44,653 nt of DNA from an uncultured bacterium (GCA_959020415.1 CAUERX010000008.1:1-44653); one strand, 5' to 3'; counted from the stretch's first letter, positions 25,987 through 35,196 are shown. Numbers and translations: made by a program. The notes: generated by a model not told the origin, from the letters alone.

Positions 25987-26394
25987 TTATTTTTTTATTG
26001 TTGTTTCGCTCAACTCATAATCAAAACTAGTAATGTTTTGTATTTCAATATGTGTTGTGACAATATAGTCTTCGCTTAAGTTTGGTGGGATTGTAGCGAT
26101 AGTATTAACAGGAACACCATCTTTAGTATTAATGGTAAAGTTAGCTAAATAAGCTTGATCTTTTTTAGCACTGATATTTTTAATAACAATCACACCTTCT
26201 TTTCCCTCGGTTTTAAGGTCAAAGCTAAATCCTTTATCTTTTGTTGTTTTTATTGTGCCATCTGTAACTTTAACTGTTTTAACTTTTTGCTGACTATCAT
26301 TTGGTTCTTTTTTGGTAGTATTATTTTGCTCTTTTTCACAGCCACACCCAGTTAATAAAACTGCTGTTATCATAAATATAATTATTTTTTTCAT
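25987..26394 (-). CDS. Predicted lipoprotein, 135 aa
   Basis: The N-terminus MKKIIIFMITAVLLTGCGCEK is a lipoprotein signal peptide with a clear lipobox (LLTG then Cys17; cited as LLTGC). A short Asn/Lys/Thr-rich linker follows. The mature part (about 95 residues) is beta-rich (GFSFDLKTEGKEGVIVIKNIS and TIATIPPNLSEDYIVTTHI), fitting a small Ig-like or DUF-type sandwich. It should be tethered to the outer face of the membrane. It starts ten bases after the pilin-like gene with AGGAGG, so the two are one operon and may act together. Confidence 0.85.
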   Translation of the reverse strand: MKKIIIFMITAVLLTGCGCEKEQNNTTKKEPNDSQQKVKTVKVTDGTIKTTKDKGFSFDLKTEGKEGVIVIKNISAKKDQAYLANFTINTKDGVPVNTIATIPPNLSEDYIVTTHIEIQNITSFDYELSETTIKK

Positions 26395-26404
26395 ATTTAA
26401 CCTC

Positions 26405-27997
26405 CTAATAGCTTATATGAATTTGGATATAAGTAGCATAGCCAACGTTACCAACTTTATCAATACTACGGATCCCCATAGTAATCCAAGTGGCACCATT
26501 ATATCCTGAACCATCAGCTTTCCAAGACCAGTTTGCACGACCAGCGGAATCAGTCCAGCCATATGTTGGCGCGGTTCCGTTATGGTTCCATGAAATTTGA
26601 TAATCCTCAGTTTCAATACCACTTCCTGCGTCAGCATATTGTCTTAAGAATGAAAAATCATACCAGCTATAGTGGCCAGTTGAAAAATAGAAATCACAAT
26701 ATGTATCACTAAGGGTTCCACCTTTACCTGTACAATTATCAGTAACGTTATTCATCGTTCCTTGTTTATCAACACCAGTAACTTTTGGAGAATATGGTGG
26801 TGTTTTGTCAATTCTTATGGCACCAGCATTGTAAATATTTTGGTTACCAGCATTATCGGTTGCTACAAGATAAACATTATTGTTACGGCTTGCAGACCAA
26901 GTTCCTTTAACATATGTAGCAGATGATCCAGCGTCCCAATCATTTAAAGGACTAGAACCATCTGATGAATAGCTATATTTTATACTATTCATACCCGAGG
27001 TGGCATCACTAGCATTGGCAGAAATAGTAACATTATTTTTGGTCCAATTACCACCACCGCTATTAGATACATTACTTATCGAAGGTTTAGTTGCATCACG
27101 ATTAACATTCACTGAACATTTATTAACATTTCCAGCTTTATCTTCAACATATCCATAGAAAGTTGTGCCTTTACTATCTGAAGATAAAATGCCGGTTGTT
27201 TGATTATTATAAGTAGGAGTAGTCGCAGTTGAAACACCGAAGCGATTTACACCACTAGTTTTATCACTTTTACTTAGGGTTGTGGTTACATTGCCTGTAT
27301 ACCAACCATTATTTCCTTTAGTTCCGCTAGCACTAAGACTACAAGTTGGCAAGTCATTATCAATCTTTAATACTGGATATTCATCTTTAACAATAGTTGG
27401 TCCTTCCATTCGGGCCATAACTTTACCCGGAGCTGTAAAGTTTTCAGTTTGTTTTTTATTTCCGCTTACTAATTTCCAGGTTTTACCACCATCAATACTA
27501 TATTTATTGACGTAACCACTGCCCATATCAGGGTAATTTATTACAACATATTTACTTTGGGTCCACTGACTATTATCCTTAGGACCAACTTCAAAGGTAA
27601 TATGTTTATATTTGATTTCACTACATGAAGAATCTGAATCGACGATTTTAAATTTACGAACTCCATTTTTATCAATAGTTACTTTAACCACTTTTTCTTT
27701 TAGCTTTGGATCTTTAGATGTTACATCTTTTAAGTCCTCAGTTATTTTGCCATTGTCAATTAAAGTTTGAATTGGAATACAGTATGTATTTCCTTCAGTA
27801 TTTGGATACTTGTCTTTGTCAGAGTCCATGTAAAGATTAGTCGACTCTTCGATCATTTTCTCCTGGGTTGACTTAGTATCACCTTCACTAACTCTTACTT
27901 TATTTAAAATCGTTGGGACTATAAGTAATAGTAGCAATCCTAAAATTACTAATACTCCTAATATTTCTGTTAACGTAAATCCTTTTTTCTTTTTCAT
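26405..27997 (-). CDS. Prepilin-like protein with bacterial Ig-like domains, about 530 aa
   Basis: The N-terminus is a class III/type IV prepilin signal: KKKKG then FTLTEILGVLVILGLLLLL, with the conserved Glu five residues after the cleavage Gly. The helix is followed by a pilin-like head (about residues 40-125 with two Cys). At least two Ig-like repeats follow with the patterns DNDLPTCSLSASG, GYVEDKAGNVNKCSV and LVATDNAGNQNIYN, each ending near DxTKP or DKTPP. It probably needs a prepilin peptidase and is shown on the surface. The frame is open to a GTG at 28006, but ATG 27997 has proper spacing to AGGTGAGG. It is the first gene of an operon with a lipoprotein. Confidence 0.85.
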   Translation of the reverse strand: MKKKKGFTLTEILGVLVILGLLLLLIVPTILNKVRVSEGDTKSTQEKMIEESTNLYMDSDKDKYPNTEGNTYCIPIQTLIDNGKITEDLKDVTSKDPKLKEKVVKVTIDKNGVRKFKIVDSDSSCSEIKYKHITFEVGPKDNSQWTQSKYVVINYPDMGSGYVNKYSIDGGKTWKLVSGNKKQTENFTAPGKVMARMEGPTIVKDEYPVLKIDNDLPTCSLSASGTKGNNGWYTGNVTTTLSKSDKTSGVNRFGVSTATTPTYNNQTTGILSSDSKGTTFYGYVEDKAGNVNKCSVNVNRDATKPSISNVSNSGGGNWTKNNVTISANASDATSGMNSIKYSYSSDGSSPLNDWDAGSSATYVKGTWSASRNNNVYLVATDNAGNQNIYNAGAIRIDKTPPYSPKVTGVDKQGTMNNVTDNCTGKGGTLSDTYCDFYFSTGHYSWYDFSFLRQYADAGSGIETEDYQISWNHNGTAPTYGWTDSAGRANWSWKADGSGYNGATWITMGIRSIDKVGNVGYATYIQIHISY

Positions 27998-28014
27998 ATT
28001 CCTCACCTATTTTA

Positions 28015-28043
28015 ATTATAACCGATTTAACTTTTTTATTCAA
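28015..28043 (-). promoter_or_regulatory. Promoter of the pilin-lipoprotein operon
   Basis: TTGAAT (28038-28043), a 17-base spacer, and TATAAT (28015-28020). Confidence 0.75.
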
Positions 28044-28070
28044 TATTTATTAAAACATTTTTTTCTATAA

Positions 28071-28093
28071 TAAAAAGGCTAAAAATAGCCTTT
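28071..28093 (-). terminator. Terminator of the ppdK operon
   Basis: AAAGGCTA (28074-28081) and TAGCCTTT (28086-28093) form a perfect 8-bp stem with a 4-base loop. The stop codon of the Smr gene (28092-28094) overlaps the arm. Confidence 0.8.
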
Positions 28094-28379
28094 AAAATTT
28101 ATTATTTATCGTTTTCTTTATTTCGGCAACGGTACAACCATTATTATAATAATATAATTTATAATCGAGAACATTTTTGTTATCTCTAAGGGTTTTATGA
28201 GTTTGTTTTTGTAAAATACCAGAGCCGATGCCATGAACAATGACAATTATTTCATTGCCCATTTTTTGATTATCTTTTATAAAATCATCGATAGCAACTC
28301 TTGCAGTTTCCCTATCAAAGCCATGAAGATCAAGTGATGGATAACTATTTATAAATACTATATTATTTAACTTCGTCAT
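28092..28379 (-). CDS. Small Smr-domain protein, 95 aa
   Basis: This is a stand-alone Smr domain, as found at the C-terminus of MutS2. The motifs are SLDLHGFDRETARVAIDDF (LDLHG at about 16-20) and IIVIVHGIGSGILQKQTHKTL (HGIGSGIL). Smr domains nick or bind branched DNA or RNA; single-domain members are poorly characterised. The start (AGGAAG upstream) lies 17 bases inside the end of the pfkB gene, giving translational coupling in the ppdK-pfkB-smr operon. Confidence 0.85.
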   Translation of the reverse strand: MTKLNNIVFINSYPSLDLHGFDRETARVAIDDFIKDNQKMGNEIIVIVHGIGSGILQKQTHKTLRDNKNVLDYKLYYYNNGCTVAEIKKTINNKF

Positions 28380-29262
28380 AAACTTCCTGCATTTCCTCTA
28401 AAGAAGGAATTGAACGGTATCCACCTACTCTAGTTACTGATAAGGCGCCTGCAATATTAGCAAATTTTAAAGTTTTTTCGTAGTCAAAATTATTAGCTAA
28501 TCCATAGACAAAGGCTCCATGGAAAATGTCACCTGCACCAGTTGAGTCGATGGTTTTGACCTTAATAGATGGCATGATTTTTACTTGCCCTTGATAACGA
28601 TACAAACAGCCCATACTTTCTAAGGTAATAACAATATTGTTTTTAAACATACTTTCCATTTGATTATAAACATCAATTAAAGTTCGCTTATTATTGAAAT
28701 CAATTTTAATACCGGTAACTTTTTCAGCAAATTCTTTTGAGCACACCAAATAATTAACCATGGCTGCTAATTCGGTAATTTCTCTTTTATCGCGGCTAGC
28801 ATCAATAACACTAATAGCTTTAGGATATTTTTTTAGCAGTTGTTTACTGGCTTCATATTCATATCCGTCAATTAAAATAATATCTGGGTTTTTTTGTGGT
28901 AAAAAAACTGGCATATTATTATGTTTTGGACTATAACATAAAATTGTTCTGGAACCATTACTTCGGTTAGCTAGAACAACGCTATGGGAAGTTCCAAGAT
29001 CATCATTTAAAATTAAGTTTTCGGTATAAACACGATTTAAAGCAAACTCTTTTTTTATTTTACGACCAAAGTCATCGTTGCCTACTTGTCCAGCGATTTC
29101 AACATCTTGGCTCCATTTACCTAAAAGGAACGCCGCAATACTAGCCGGTCCACCAGCGCACTCTTCTTTTTCATGATATCTTGTTTTAGTATTTTCAACT
29201 GGAAAGCTATCACAAGGAAATGTTATGTCATAAGTAACATGACCAACACATAAAATACGCAT
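28363..29262 (-). CDS. PfkB-family (ribokinase-like) sugar kinase, 299 aa
   Basis: This is an ATP-dependent carbohydrate kinase of the ribokinase fold. The N-terminal strand RILCVGHVTYDITFP is followed by the GGPASIAAFLL substrate lid, GQVGNDDFGRKIKKEF, and the C-terminal catalytic signature DSTGAGDIFHGAFVYGL (about residues 241-257, catalytic Asp in GAGD). The substrate (ribose, fructose, a nucleoside or a phosphosugar) cannot be read from sequence. The ATG shares one base with the ppdK stop (TAATG) and has AAGGAG inside ppdK. Confidence 0.9.
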   Translation of the reverse strand: MRILCVGHVTYDITFPCDSFPVENTKTRYHEKEECAGGPASIAAFLLGKWSQDVEIAGQVGNDDFGRKIKKEFALNRVYTENLILNDDLGTSHSVVLANRSNGSRTILCYSPKHNNMPVFLPQKNPDIILIDGYEYEASKQLLKKYPKAISVIDASRDKREITELAAMVNYLVCSKEFAEKVTGIKIDFNNKRTLIDVYNQMESMFKNNIVITLESMGCLYRYQGQVKIMPSIKVKTIDSTGAGDIFHGAFVYGLANNFDYEKTLKFANIAGALSVTRVGGYRSIPSLEEMQEVYDEVK

Positions 29263-31883
29263 TATTTTTTCTCCTTAAGTGCAGCTCTTGCGGCAGCTAA
29301 AATAGCAACTGGTACGCGGTATGGTGAACAAGATACATAATTTAGTCCTATTTCATGGCAAAATTCAATGCTTTCAGGATTTCCTCCATGTTCACCACAA
29401 ATACCTAATTCGATATTTGGATTAACAGATTTAGCTAATTTAATAGCCACCATAATTAATTTGCCAACACCATCTTTATCAATTGTTTTAAATGGATCTT
29501 TTTGGAAAATGCCTTTTGCATAATAGTCATTTAAAAAAGATCCAGCATCATCTCTCGAAAAACCATATGTCATTTGAGTTAAATCATTAGTTCCAAAACT
29601 GAAGAATTCCACTTCTTTAGCAATTTTATCGGCTTGAATTGTACTTCTTGGAACTTCGATCATTGTTCCTAATTCATAATCAATATTCTTATGTTTTTCT
29701 TTCATAACAGCTTCCGCTTCATTAGTAATAATTTCTTTTAAATATTCTAATTCTTTAACATCACCAATTAAAGGTATCATTAATTCTGGTAAAACTTTAT
29801 GGCCTTGTTTTGTAACTGTAATTGCAGCTTCAATTATAGCTCTTGTTTGCATTATAGCAATTTCTGGATAAGTGATGGCTAAACGGCAACCGCGATGCCC
29901 CATCATTGGATTAAATTCTTTTAAGCTTTCAATTACTTCATAAAGCTCTTGCTCAGTCATCTTTAAAACTCTGGCTAATTTTGAAACTTCTTCTTCGGTT
30001 TTTGGCAGAAATTCATGTAGCGGCGGATCCAAATATCTAACGGTAACTTTTTTACCGCTCATGGTTCTAAATATTTTTTCAAAGTCTTCTCTTTGCATTG
30101 GTAATAATTCTTTTAAAGCTTTCTCACGTTCTTCTTTAGTGGTAGCTAAAATCATTTTGCGTATTGCAAATATTTTGTCTTCTTCAAAAAACATATGTTC
30201 AGTTCGACATAGACCAATGCCTTCTGCACCAAAACCTAAAGCTGTTTTAGCATCTTTTTCGGTATCAGCATTGGCTCTAATTCCAAGTCTTTTTATTTTT
30301 TTACTCCACTCCATGATTGTTTCGAAAGCGCCACTTATTTTAATGTCGGATGTTTCAACAGTACCAATATAAACTTTTCCAGTGAAACCATCTAACGATA
30401 TACTATCACCTTCATTTAAAACATGGTTATTACAAGTTATAGTTTTGTTTTCTTCATCAACTGTAATTTCATGACATCCACTAATACAACAGCGACCGAT
30501 TCCTCTAGCTACTACAGCTGCATGACTAGTCATTCCGCCTCTAACTGTTAATATTCCAACAGCACTATTCATGCCTTCAATATCCTCAGGTGAAGTCTCA
30601 ACTCTAACTAATATAGGGTTTTTACCATTAGCTTTGGCTTTAAGTACATCTTTAACAGTAAAGTAAATTTCACCAGACACTGCGCCGGGTGATGCAGGAA
30701 GTCCAGAGGCTAATAAATTAACTTTTTTCAAAGATTCTTCATTAAAAGTTGGATATAATAAATCATCTAATTTTTCTGGTTCAATACGCATTAATGCTTC
30801 TTCTTTAGTAATTAATCCTTCTTCTACTAAACTTGTAGCAATTTCTAAAGCAGCTAAAGTTGTCCTTTTACCATTTCTAGTTTGTAACATATAAAGTTTA
30901 CCTTTTTCAACAGTAAATTCCATATCCTGCATGTCTTTATAATGGCGTTCTAATATTTTAGATATGTCTTTTAAGTCTTTATATATACGTGGATAATCAC
31001 GTTCCATGGCTTCGATTGATTTAGGGGTTCTAACACCAGAAACAATATCCTCACCTTGAGCTTTTTCTAAATATTCGCCATAAAGATTGTTGTCACCATT
31101 TGATGGATTTCTTGAAAAAGCAACGCCAGTTAATGAGTCATCGGTTAAATTACCATAGACCATTTCTTGAACGTTAACAGCAGTGCCTAAATTGTCGCTT
31201 ATGCCATTCATTTTACGATAAATTTGGGCTCTTTCGGTATTCCATGAACGAAAAACGGCTTTAATAGCTTCGATTAATTGAACCCTTGGATCTTCAGGAA
31301 AAGCTTCTTTAGTTAATTTGCGATATATTTTTTTAGACTCCATAGCGATATCGTACATGTCTTCAGCCGTTAATTCAATATCAGATGTCACGCTTCTTGA
31401 AGCCTTTTTTTCAGTTAAAAGTTTTTCAAAGGCATCTTTGCCTTTACCTTTAACAACATCGGCAAACATCATAATTAGGCGACGATAAGAATCATAGATA
31501 AAACGAATGCTACCTTCATCTTTGGCTAAAGATTTAGCGATTTCATCATTTAATCCCAAGTTTAAAACAGTATCCATCATTCCAGGCATACTAATTGGGG
31601 CCCCACTTCTAACTGAAAGTAAGAGTGGGTTTTCAGGGTTTCCCATCTGTTTAACAGTTACTGATTCTAAACGCTCAATGGCATCATTTATTTGATCGAT
31701 GATTAATTCATCTAATTTCTCATTTTCTTCATAATAACGGGTACATGCTTCGGTTGTTACTGTAAACCCCTTGGGTACTGGTAAGCCCATATTAGCCATT
31801 TCAGCTAAATTAGCACCTTTACCGCCTAAAATAGCACGCATATCCTTGTTTCCTTCACTAAATAAATAAACGTATTGTTTCAT
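29262..31883 (-). CDS. ppdK: Pyruvate, phosphate dikinase
   Basis: The enzyme interconverts pyruvate, ATP and Pi with PEP, AMP and PPi. In PPi-dependent anaerobes it acts in glycolysis. The N-terminal nucleotide domain begins YLFSEGNKDMRAILGGKGANLAEM (GGKGANLAEM cited). The central phosphohistidine loop is RGGMTSHAAVVARGIGR with catalytic His near residue 453. The C-terminal PEP domain contains GTMIEVPRS, FSFGTNDLTQMTYGFSRDD and the catalytic Cys in LGICGEHGGNPES near residue 831. The length (873 aa) is typical. AAGGAG precedes ATG. It is first gene in an operon with a PfkB kinase and a Smr protein; no PPDK regulatory protein lies here. Confidence 0.96.
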   Translation of the reverse strand: MKQYVYLFSEGNKDMRAILGGKGANLAEMANMGLPVPKGFTVTTEACTRYYEENEKLDELIIDQINDAIERLESVTVKQMGNPENPLLLSVRSGAPISMPGMMDTVLNLGLNDEIAKSLAKDEGSIRFIYDSYRRLIMMFADVVKGKGKDAFEKLLTEKKASRSVTSDIELTAEDMYDIAMESKKIYRKLTKEAFPEDPRVQLIEAIKAVFRSWNTERAQIYRKMNGISDNLGTAVNVQEMVYGNLTDDSLTGVAFSRNPSNGDNNLYGEYLEKAQGEDIVSGVRTPKSIEAMERDYPRIYKDLKDISKILERHYKDMQDMEFTVEKGKLYMLQTRNGKRTTLAALEIATSLVEEGLITKEEALMRIEPEKLDDLLYPTFNEESLKKVNLLASGLPASPGAVSGEIYFTVKDVLKAKANGKNPILVRVETSPEDIEGMNSAVGILTVRGGMTSHAAVVARGIGRCCISGCHEITVDEENKTITCNNHVLNEGDSISLDGFTGKVYIGTVETSDIKISGAFETIMEWSKKIKRLGIRANADTEKDAKTALGFGAEGIGLCRTEHMFFEEDKIFAIRKMILATTKEEREKALKELLPMQREDFEKIFRTMSGKKVTVRYLDPPLHEFLPKTEEEVSKLARVLKMTEQELYEVIESLKEFNPMMGHRGCRLAITYPEIAIMQTRAIIEAAITVTKQGHKVLPELMIPLIGDVKELEYLKEIITNEAEAVMKEKHKNIDYELGTMIEVPRSTIQADKIAKEVEFFSFGTNDLTQMTYGFSRDDAGSFLNDYYAKGIFQKDPFKTIDKDGVGKLIMVAIKLAKSVNPNIELGICGEHGGNPESIEFCHEIGLNYVSCSPYRVPVAILAAARAALKEKK

Positions 31884-31914
31884 ATATTTTATCGCTCCTT
31901 TTTACTCTTTTATT

Positions 31915-31923
31915 ATTATATCA
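31915..31923 (-). promoter_or_regulatory. ppdK extended -10 promoter
   Basis: TGA then TATAAT (31915-31920) about 31 bases before the ppdK start. A -35 is not convincing. Confidence 0.5.
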
Positions 31924-31968
31924 AATTATAGTTTTTAATAACTAATGGATTTATATTCTTTACAGTTT

Positions 31969-32841
31969 TTAACGTTTTTTTGCTCTAGGGTGAGCATTTA
32001 AATAAACATTTCTAAGCCGTTCATTTGAAACGTGGGTATATATTTGGGTAGTTGATAGATTTTCATGACCTAGAAGATCGCCAACACTTTTTAAGTCCGC
32101 ACCTTCATTTAACATATGAGTAGCAAAGGTATGCCTTAAGGTATGTGGTGTTACATGAACTTCAAGCCCGGCTATTTTAGTATTGTTATCAATTATCATT
32201 CTAATAACTCTATCATTTATTTTTTCTCCATGTTTATTAGGAAAAAGATATATACTATCTGGTAATGTTTTTCGGCCATCATTTATGTAAAGGTTTAAAA
32301 GTTCATTACATCCACTACCATAAAAAACATATCTTTCTTTATTACCTTTCCCCAAAATAAGAATTGTTTGCTCGCTGTAATTTATATCTTTTAGTTTAAT
32401 ATTAATTAATTCACTAACACGAATTCCCGTTGAATAAAGCATTTCCAAAATCAAAGCATCCCTTTGACCGTCAGGGGTATTTAGATTTGGGGCCTTTAAT
32501 AAACTTTCTAAGTCATTGTAATTTAAAAAACTCGGTAACTTTTTTTCTTGCTTAGGGTTACTAATTAAAATCATGGGATTAGTTTTGATTTTATTTTCGG
32601 CATCTAAATATTTGAAAAAACTTTTTAAAGCACTTATTTTTCTAGATATAGTAGCATTACTATATTTTTTATCATACAACTTTTTTAAATATTTACGAAT
32701 GTCATTTAAATCAATATCGGATATTCTTTTATTAACAGTATCTGAAAAGTCATAAAGATCTTTTTGATAGTTTAACACTGTATGATTAGAAAATCTTTTT
32801 TCATATTTTATATAGTTGATAAATATTTCTATTTCTTCCAT
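31969..32841 (-). CDS. Tyrosine recombinase XerC/XerD
   Basis: This is a site-specific recombinase that resolves chromosome dimers at dif with help from FtsK. It has an N-terminal SAM-like core-binding domain (residues 1-90) and a catalytic domain with Arg141 (STGIRVSEL), Lys166, His233-x-x-Arg236 (HTLRHTFATH), His259 (LLGHENLSTTQIYTH) and nucleophile Tyr268. It ends with the AHPRA tail common to XerC/XerD. The length (290 aa) and housekeeping neighbours argue against a mobile integrase. AGGGTGA lies upstream of ATG. XerC and XerD cannot be separated with confidence. Confidence 0.9.
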   Translation of the reverse strand: MEEIEIFINYIKYEKRFSNHTVLNYQKDLYDFSDTVNKRISDIDLNDIRKYLKKLYDKKYSNATISRKISALKSFFKYLDAENKIKTNPMILISNPKQEKKLPSFLNYNDLESLLKAPNLNTPDGQRDALILEMLYSTGIRVSELINIKLKDINYSEQTILILGKGNKERYVFYGSGCNELLNLYINDGRKTLPDSIYLFPNKHGEKINDRVIRMIIDNNTKIAGLEVHVTPHTLRHTFATHMLNEGADLKSVGDLLGHENLSTTQIYTHVSNERLRNVYLNAHPRAKKR

Positions 32842-32858
32842 AGTTTCACCCTATTATA

Positions 32859-32867
32859 ATTATAACA
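32859..32867 (-). promoter_or_regulatory. Extended -10 promoter of the Xer gene
   Basis: TGT followed by TATAAT (32859-32864). The spacer and -35 region (near 32882-32887) lie within the nagZ terminator. Confidence 0.55.
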
Positions 32868-32895
32868 CGAAAAAAAGTAATTTTTAATTACTTTT
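32868..32895 (-). terminator. Terminator of nagZ, overlapping its stop
   Basis: AAAAGTAATT (32873-32882) and AATTACTTTT (32886-32895) form a perfect 10-bp stem with a 3-base loop, followed by T-rich sequence on the minus strand. Confidence 0.8.
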
Positions 32896-33985
32896 AAATG
32901 GTAAGAGTATCTATATTATTATCAATTTTTTTATTCAAATTAACTATCTTCGTATTAATATCTTTAATGTTGCATCCACTAAAAAGATTATCGCTTAATA
33001 AATATTTTGTTTTTAATGCTATAATTCTATTAACAGAATCGTTTATTTGATTTATATCTATATCTCCTTTATTAACTAATTTTACTATCTTTTTGATATT
33101 ATATTTGTAAAATTCATTATAATATTTTCGGCAAATAATATCGTTTCTAGCTTTAAAAGCTTTTATAATTGAACGATGTTTACCAAAAAAATAACGGATA
33201 CTATGCATGCTAAGTTCATCAGTCATAACAACTCCATTATAACTTAATTTTTCTCTTAACTCTTCTTTAATAAATTTATCAGAAAGTGAAGCCGGATATA
33301 TTCCAGTATAACCTTTAATTAAAATATGACCTATCATAATAGCATCAGCACCATTTTTTATTGCCTCTTCAAATGGTTTTATGTTAGTTTCTTTTATTTT
33401 ATTGAAATTATAAACTATAGGTAAAAAACTATGAGAATCGGTTTTGACCATACCATGCCCAGGAAAATGTTTGACAACCGGGATAACATTTTCTTTTTGT
33501 GACACTTTCATATAAGTAGTTCCAAATAAACAAACTTTAGCAGATGAACTACTAAAAGCTCGATTGCCGATGACTTGATTATTATTATAGTTTTTGATAT
33601 CTAATACAGGCGCAAAATTCATATTAATGCCAGTTTGAAAAAGCATATTAGAAGTTATTTTTGCAGCTTCTTCAATTATCTCTAGGTTATTTGTAGCGCC
33701 AAGTTTAAAAGCATTATATATATTTTTAAATTCTAAAGGCATTCTATTAACCCTTCCACCTTCTTGGTCAATAGCTATAAATAAAGGATATGGATTATCT
33801 TTATTACATTCTTTTAAAGAATTAATTAAGTTTAGCATTTCTGTGTAATCATTATAATTATTACGATAAATAATTACTCCACCTATTTTATTTTCACTAA
33901 TTAACTTTTTTACACCATATATGTCATTTTTATTGCCAATTCCAACCAGAGTCATTTGCGCTATTTTATCTTCTAAACTAAGCAT
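32894..33985 (-). CDS. nagZ: Glycoside hydrolase family 3, NagZ-like beta-N-acetylglucosaminidase
   Basis: This enzyme removes N-acetylglucosamine from muropeptides in wall recycling. It is a TIM-barrel GH3. FIAIDQEGGRVNRMP lies near residue 75, the general-acid/base His motif is VVKHFPGHGMVKTDSH (about 170-185), and the nucleophile Asp is in GVVMTDELSMHSI (near 253). The length (363 aa) fits the single-domain NagZ type. No signal peptide is seen, so it is probably cytosolic. GGTGAT lies upstream of ATG, with a TGC-TATAAT promoter. Confidence 0.9.
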   Translation of the reverse strand: MLSLEDKIAQMTLVGIGNKNDIYGVKKLISENKIGGVIIYRNNYNDYTEMLNLINSLKECNKDNPYPLFIAIDQEGGRVNRMPLEFKNIYNAFKLGATNNLEIIEEAAKITSNMLFQTGINMNFAPVLDIKNYNNNQVIGNRAFSSSSAKVCLFGTTYMKVSQKENVIPVVKHFPGHGMVKTDSHSFLPIVYNFNKIKETNIKPFEEAIKNGADAIMIGHILIKGYTGIYPASLSDKFIKEELREKLSYNGVVMTDELSMHSIRYFFGKHRSIIKAFKARNDIICRKYYNEFYKYNIKKIVKLVNKGDIDINQINDSVNRIIALKTKYLLSDNLFSGCNIKDINTKIVNLNKKIDNNIDTLTI

Positions 33986-34000
33986 ACTATCACCATTTTG

Positions 34001-34029
34001 ATTATAGCATAGCTAAAGAAAAAGACCAA
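34001..34029 (-). promoter_or_regulatory. nagZ promoter
   Basis: TATAAT (34001-34006) preceded by TGC, with a weak TTGGTC at 34024-34029 (17-base spacer). Confidence 0.55.
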
Positions 34030-34058
34030 ATAAAAAAGCAATTTTGAACTTACTTTTT
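34029..34058 (-). terminator. Terminator of the HTH-domain gene
   Basis: On the minus RNA AAAAAGUAA pairs with UUGCUUUUU (34050-34058 and 34033-34041; one G-U pair) and is followed by U-rich sequence. It overlaps the stop at 34057. Confidence 0.7.
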
Positions 34059-35196
34059 ATCGATAGTGGTGTGTAGTACGTGGTCCTAGGGGTTGCCCAA
34101 AATCAATTAACATTTGACCAGGTACTTGTTTTTTATCAAGTTTTGTTTTAAATGGAAGTTCGTCAATAACTTTAAATTTGGCAACAGCTGATATTTTATC
34201 ATCCTTTAAACTAGCCGTTTTTGATAATGATCCAGGTGCTTCCACCGGAAGATCAATAATTTCCGCTGCAGGATGCATTAATGTTGGGAAAAGGTCAATG
34301 GGTTCTTCATCATCCCTTTGTTCGCCTCTTTCGTTAAAAGGAATCATGCTTTTTTTTATCATTGGCTCTGCTTTATCAAATAACTGATGAACAATACAAT
34401 GAGTACGAATATTTGGATAAAAACAAGTAGCTCCAAAAAATGTCTGATCTTCTCTGTATAATGGATCTTTGTTTTTAGCTCTAACTATATCAATTATTGA
34501 TTGATTATAATACGATAAATGACTTTTAACAAATATACGAAATTCTGGCGAAATAGTGTCACTCATTTTTGGATGTGGCCTAAATAGTTGAATTATTTCT
34601 TCATTAAACTTATCAACAAACGGATTGCCAATTGGGAAATGATAATGATATTTGTTTTCAGAAATAAATTTAGCTAAGTGAGTTTGGTGGCTATACATAA
34701 GAGCAATTGGTTTAAAATTATTGCGACGAGGATATTCAATAAATACCCATAAATCTTTATTTTCAATACTGTCATCAATATCTAAATATCTATTTGCTTT
34801 AATATCATCTAATAAAGCATCTTTGCCAGAAAATTGAGTAGTATAAGCATCAATGGCCATCCAGTATGTCTTCTTACCCATGCTTTGTCCTGTTTTTTTG
34901 ACATTTGGGATGTTAACTGAATACTCTCCGCTTTCATAAAGTTTAGTCATGGTAGCATTTAAATAGTCAAAATATTTATGAAGGTGTGATGATACATGTT
35001 TAAAACCGTCAAAATCTCCAGCTTCTAATCTTTTCAATTGGTCAATTGTTAAACCTAAATGTTCAGCAATCTCAAAAATATCTTTTTCGGACTGTTTTCG
35101 AAGATTTCCTAATTGTCTTGCTACTTCTTCGCGTGGGGCAACTATTAGACTATATCTTTTTTCATCTTGCTGCTTTTTATTTTGTTTTCTTACCAT
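34057..35196 (-). CDS. HTH-domain hypothetical protein, 379 aa
   Basis: The N-terminal part resembles a helix-turn-helix of the Xre/RodZ type: EVARQLGNLRKQSEKDIFEIAEHLGL then TIDQLKRLEAGDFDGFK (about residues 24-66). The rest (about 300 residues) is not recognised: it has a Trp/Tyr-rich middle (KKTYWMAIDAYTTQF, DLWVFIEYPRRNN) and a charged Pro-rich tail. There are no membrane helices. It may be a cytosolic DNA- or partner-binding protein. GAGGTGG lies before ATG. It has an almost consensus promoter and its own terminator. Confidence 0.75.
   Translation of the reverse strand: MVRKQNKKQQDEKRYSLIVAPREEVARQLGNLRKQSEKDIFEIAEHLGLTIDQLKRLEAGDFDGFKHVSSHLHKYFDYLNATMTKLYESGEYSVNIPNVKKTGQSMGKKTYWMAIDAYTTQFSGKDALLDDIKANRYLDIDDSIENKDLWVFIEYPRRNNFKPIALMYSHQTHLAKFISENKYHYHFPIGNPFVDKFNEEIIQLFRPHPKMSDTISPEFRIFVKSHLSYYNQSIIDIVRAKNKDPLYREDQTFFGATCFYPNIRTHCIVHQLFDKAEPMIKKSMIPFNERGEQRDDEEPIDLFPTLMHPAAEIIDLPVEAPGSLSKTASLKDDKISAVAKFKVIDELPFKTKLDKKQVPGQMLIDFGQPLGPRTTHHYR

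Noticed and set aside
31969..32841. Tyrosine recombinase as a mobile-element integrase
   Set aside because: Its length, the AHPRA tail and its housekeeping neighbours (ppdK, nagZ, topA) fit XerC/XerD; no attachment sites or cargo are seen.
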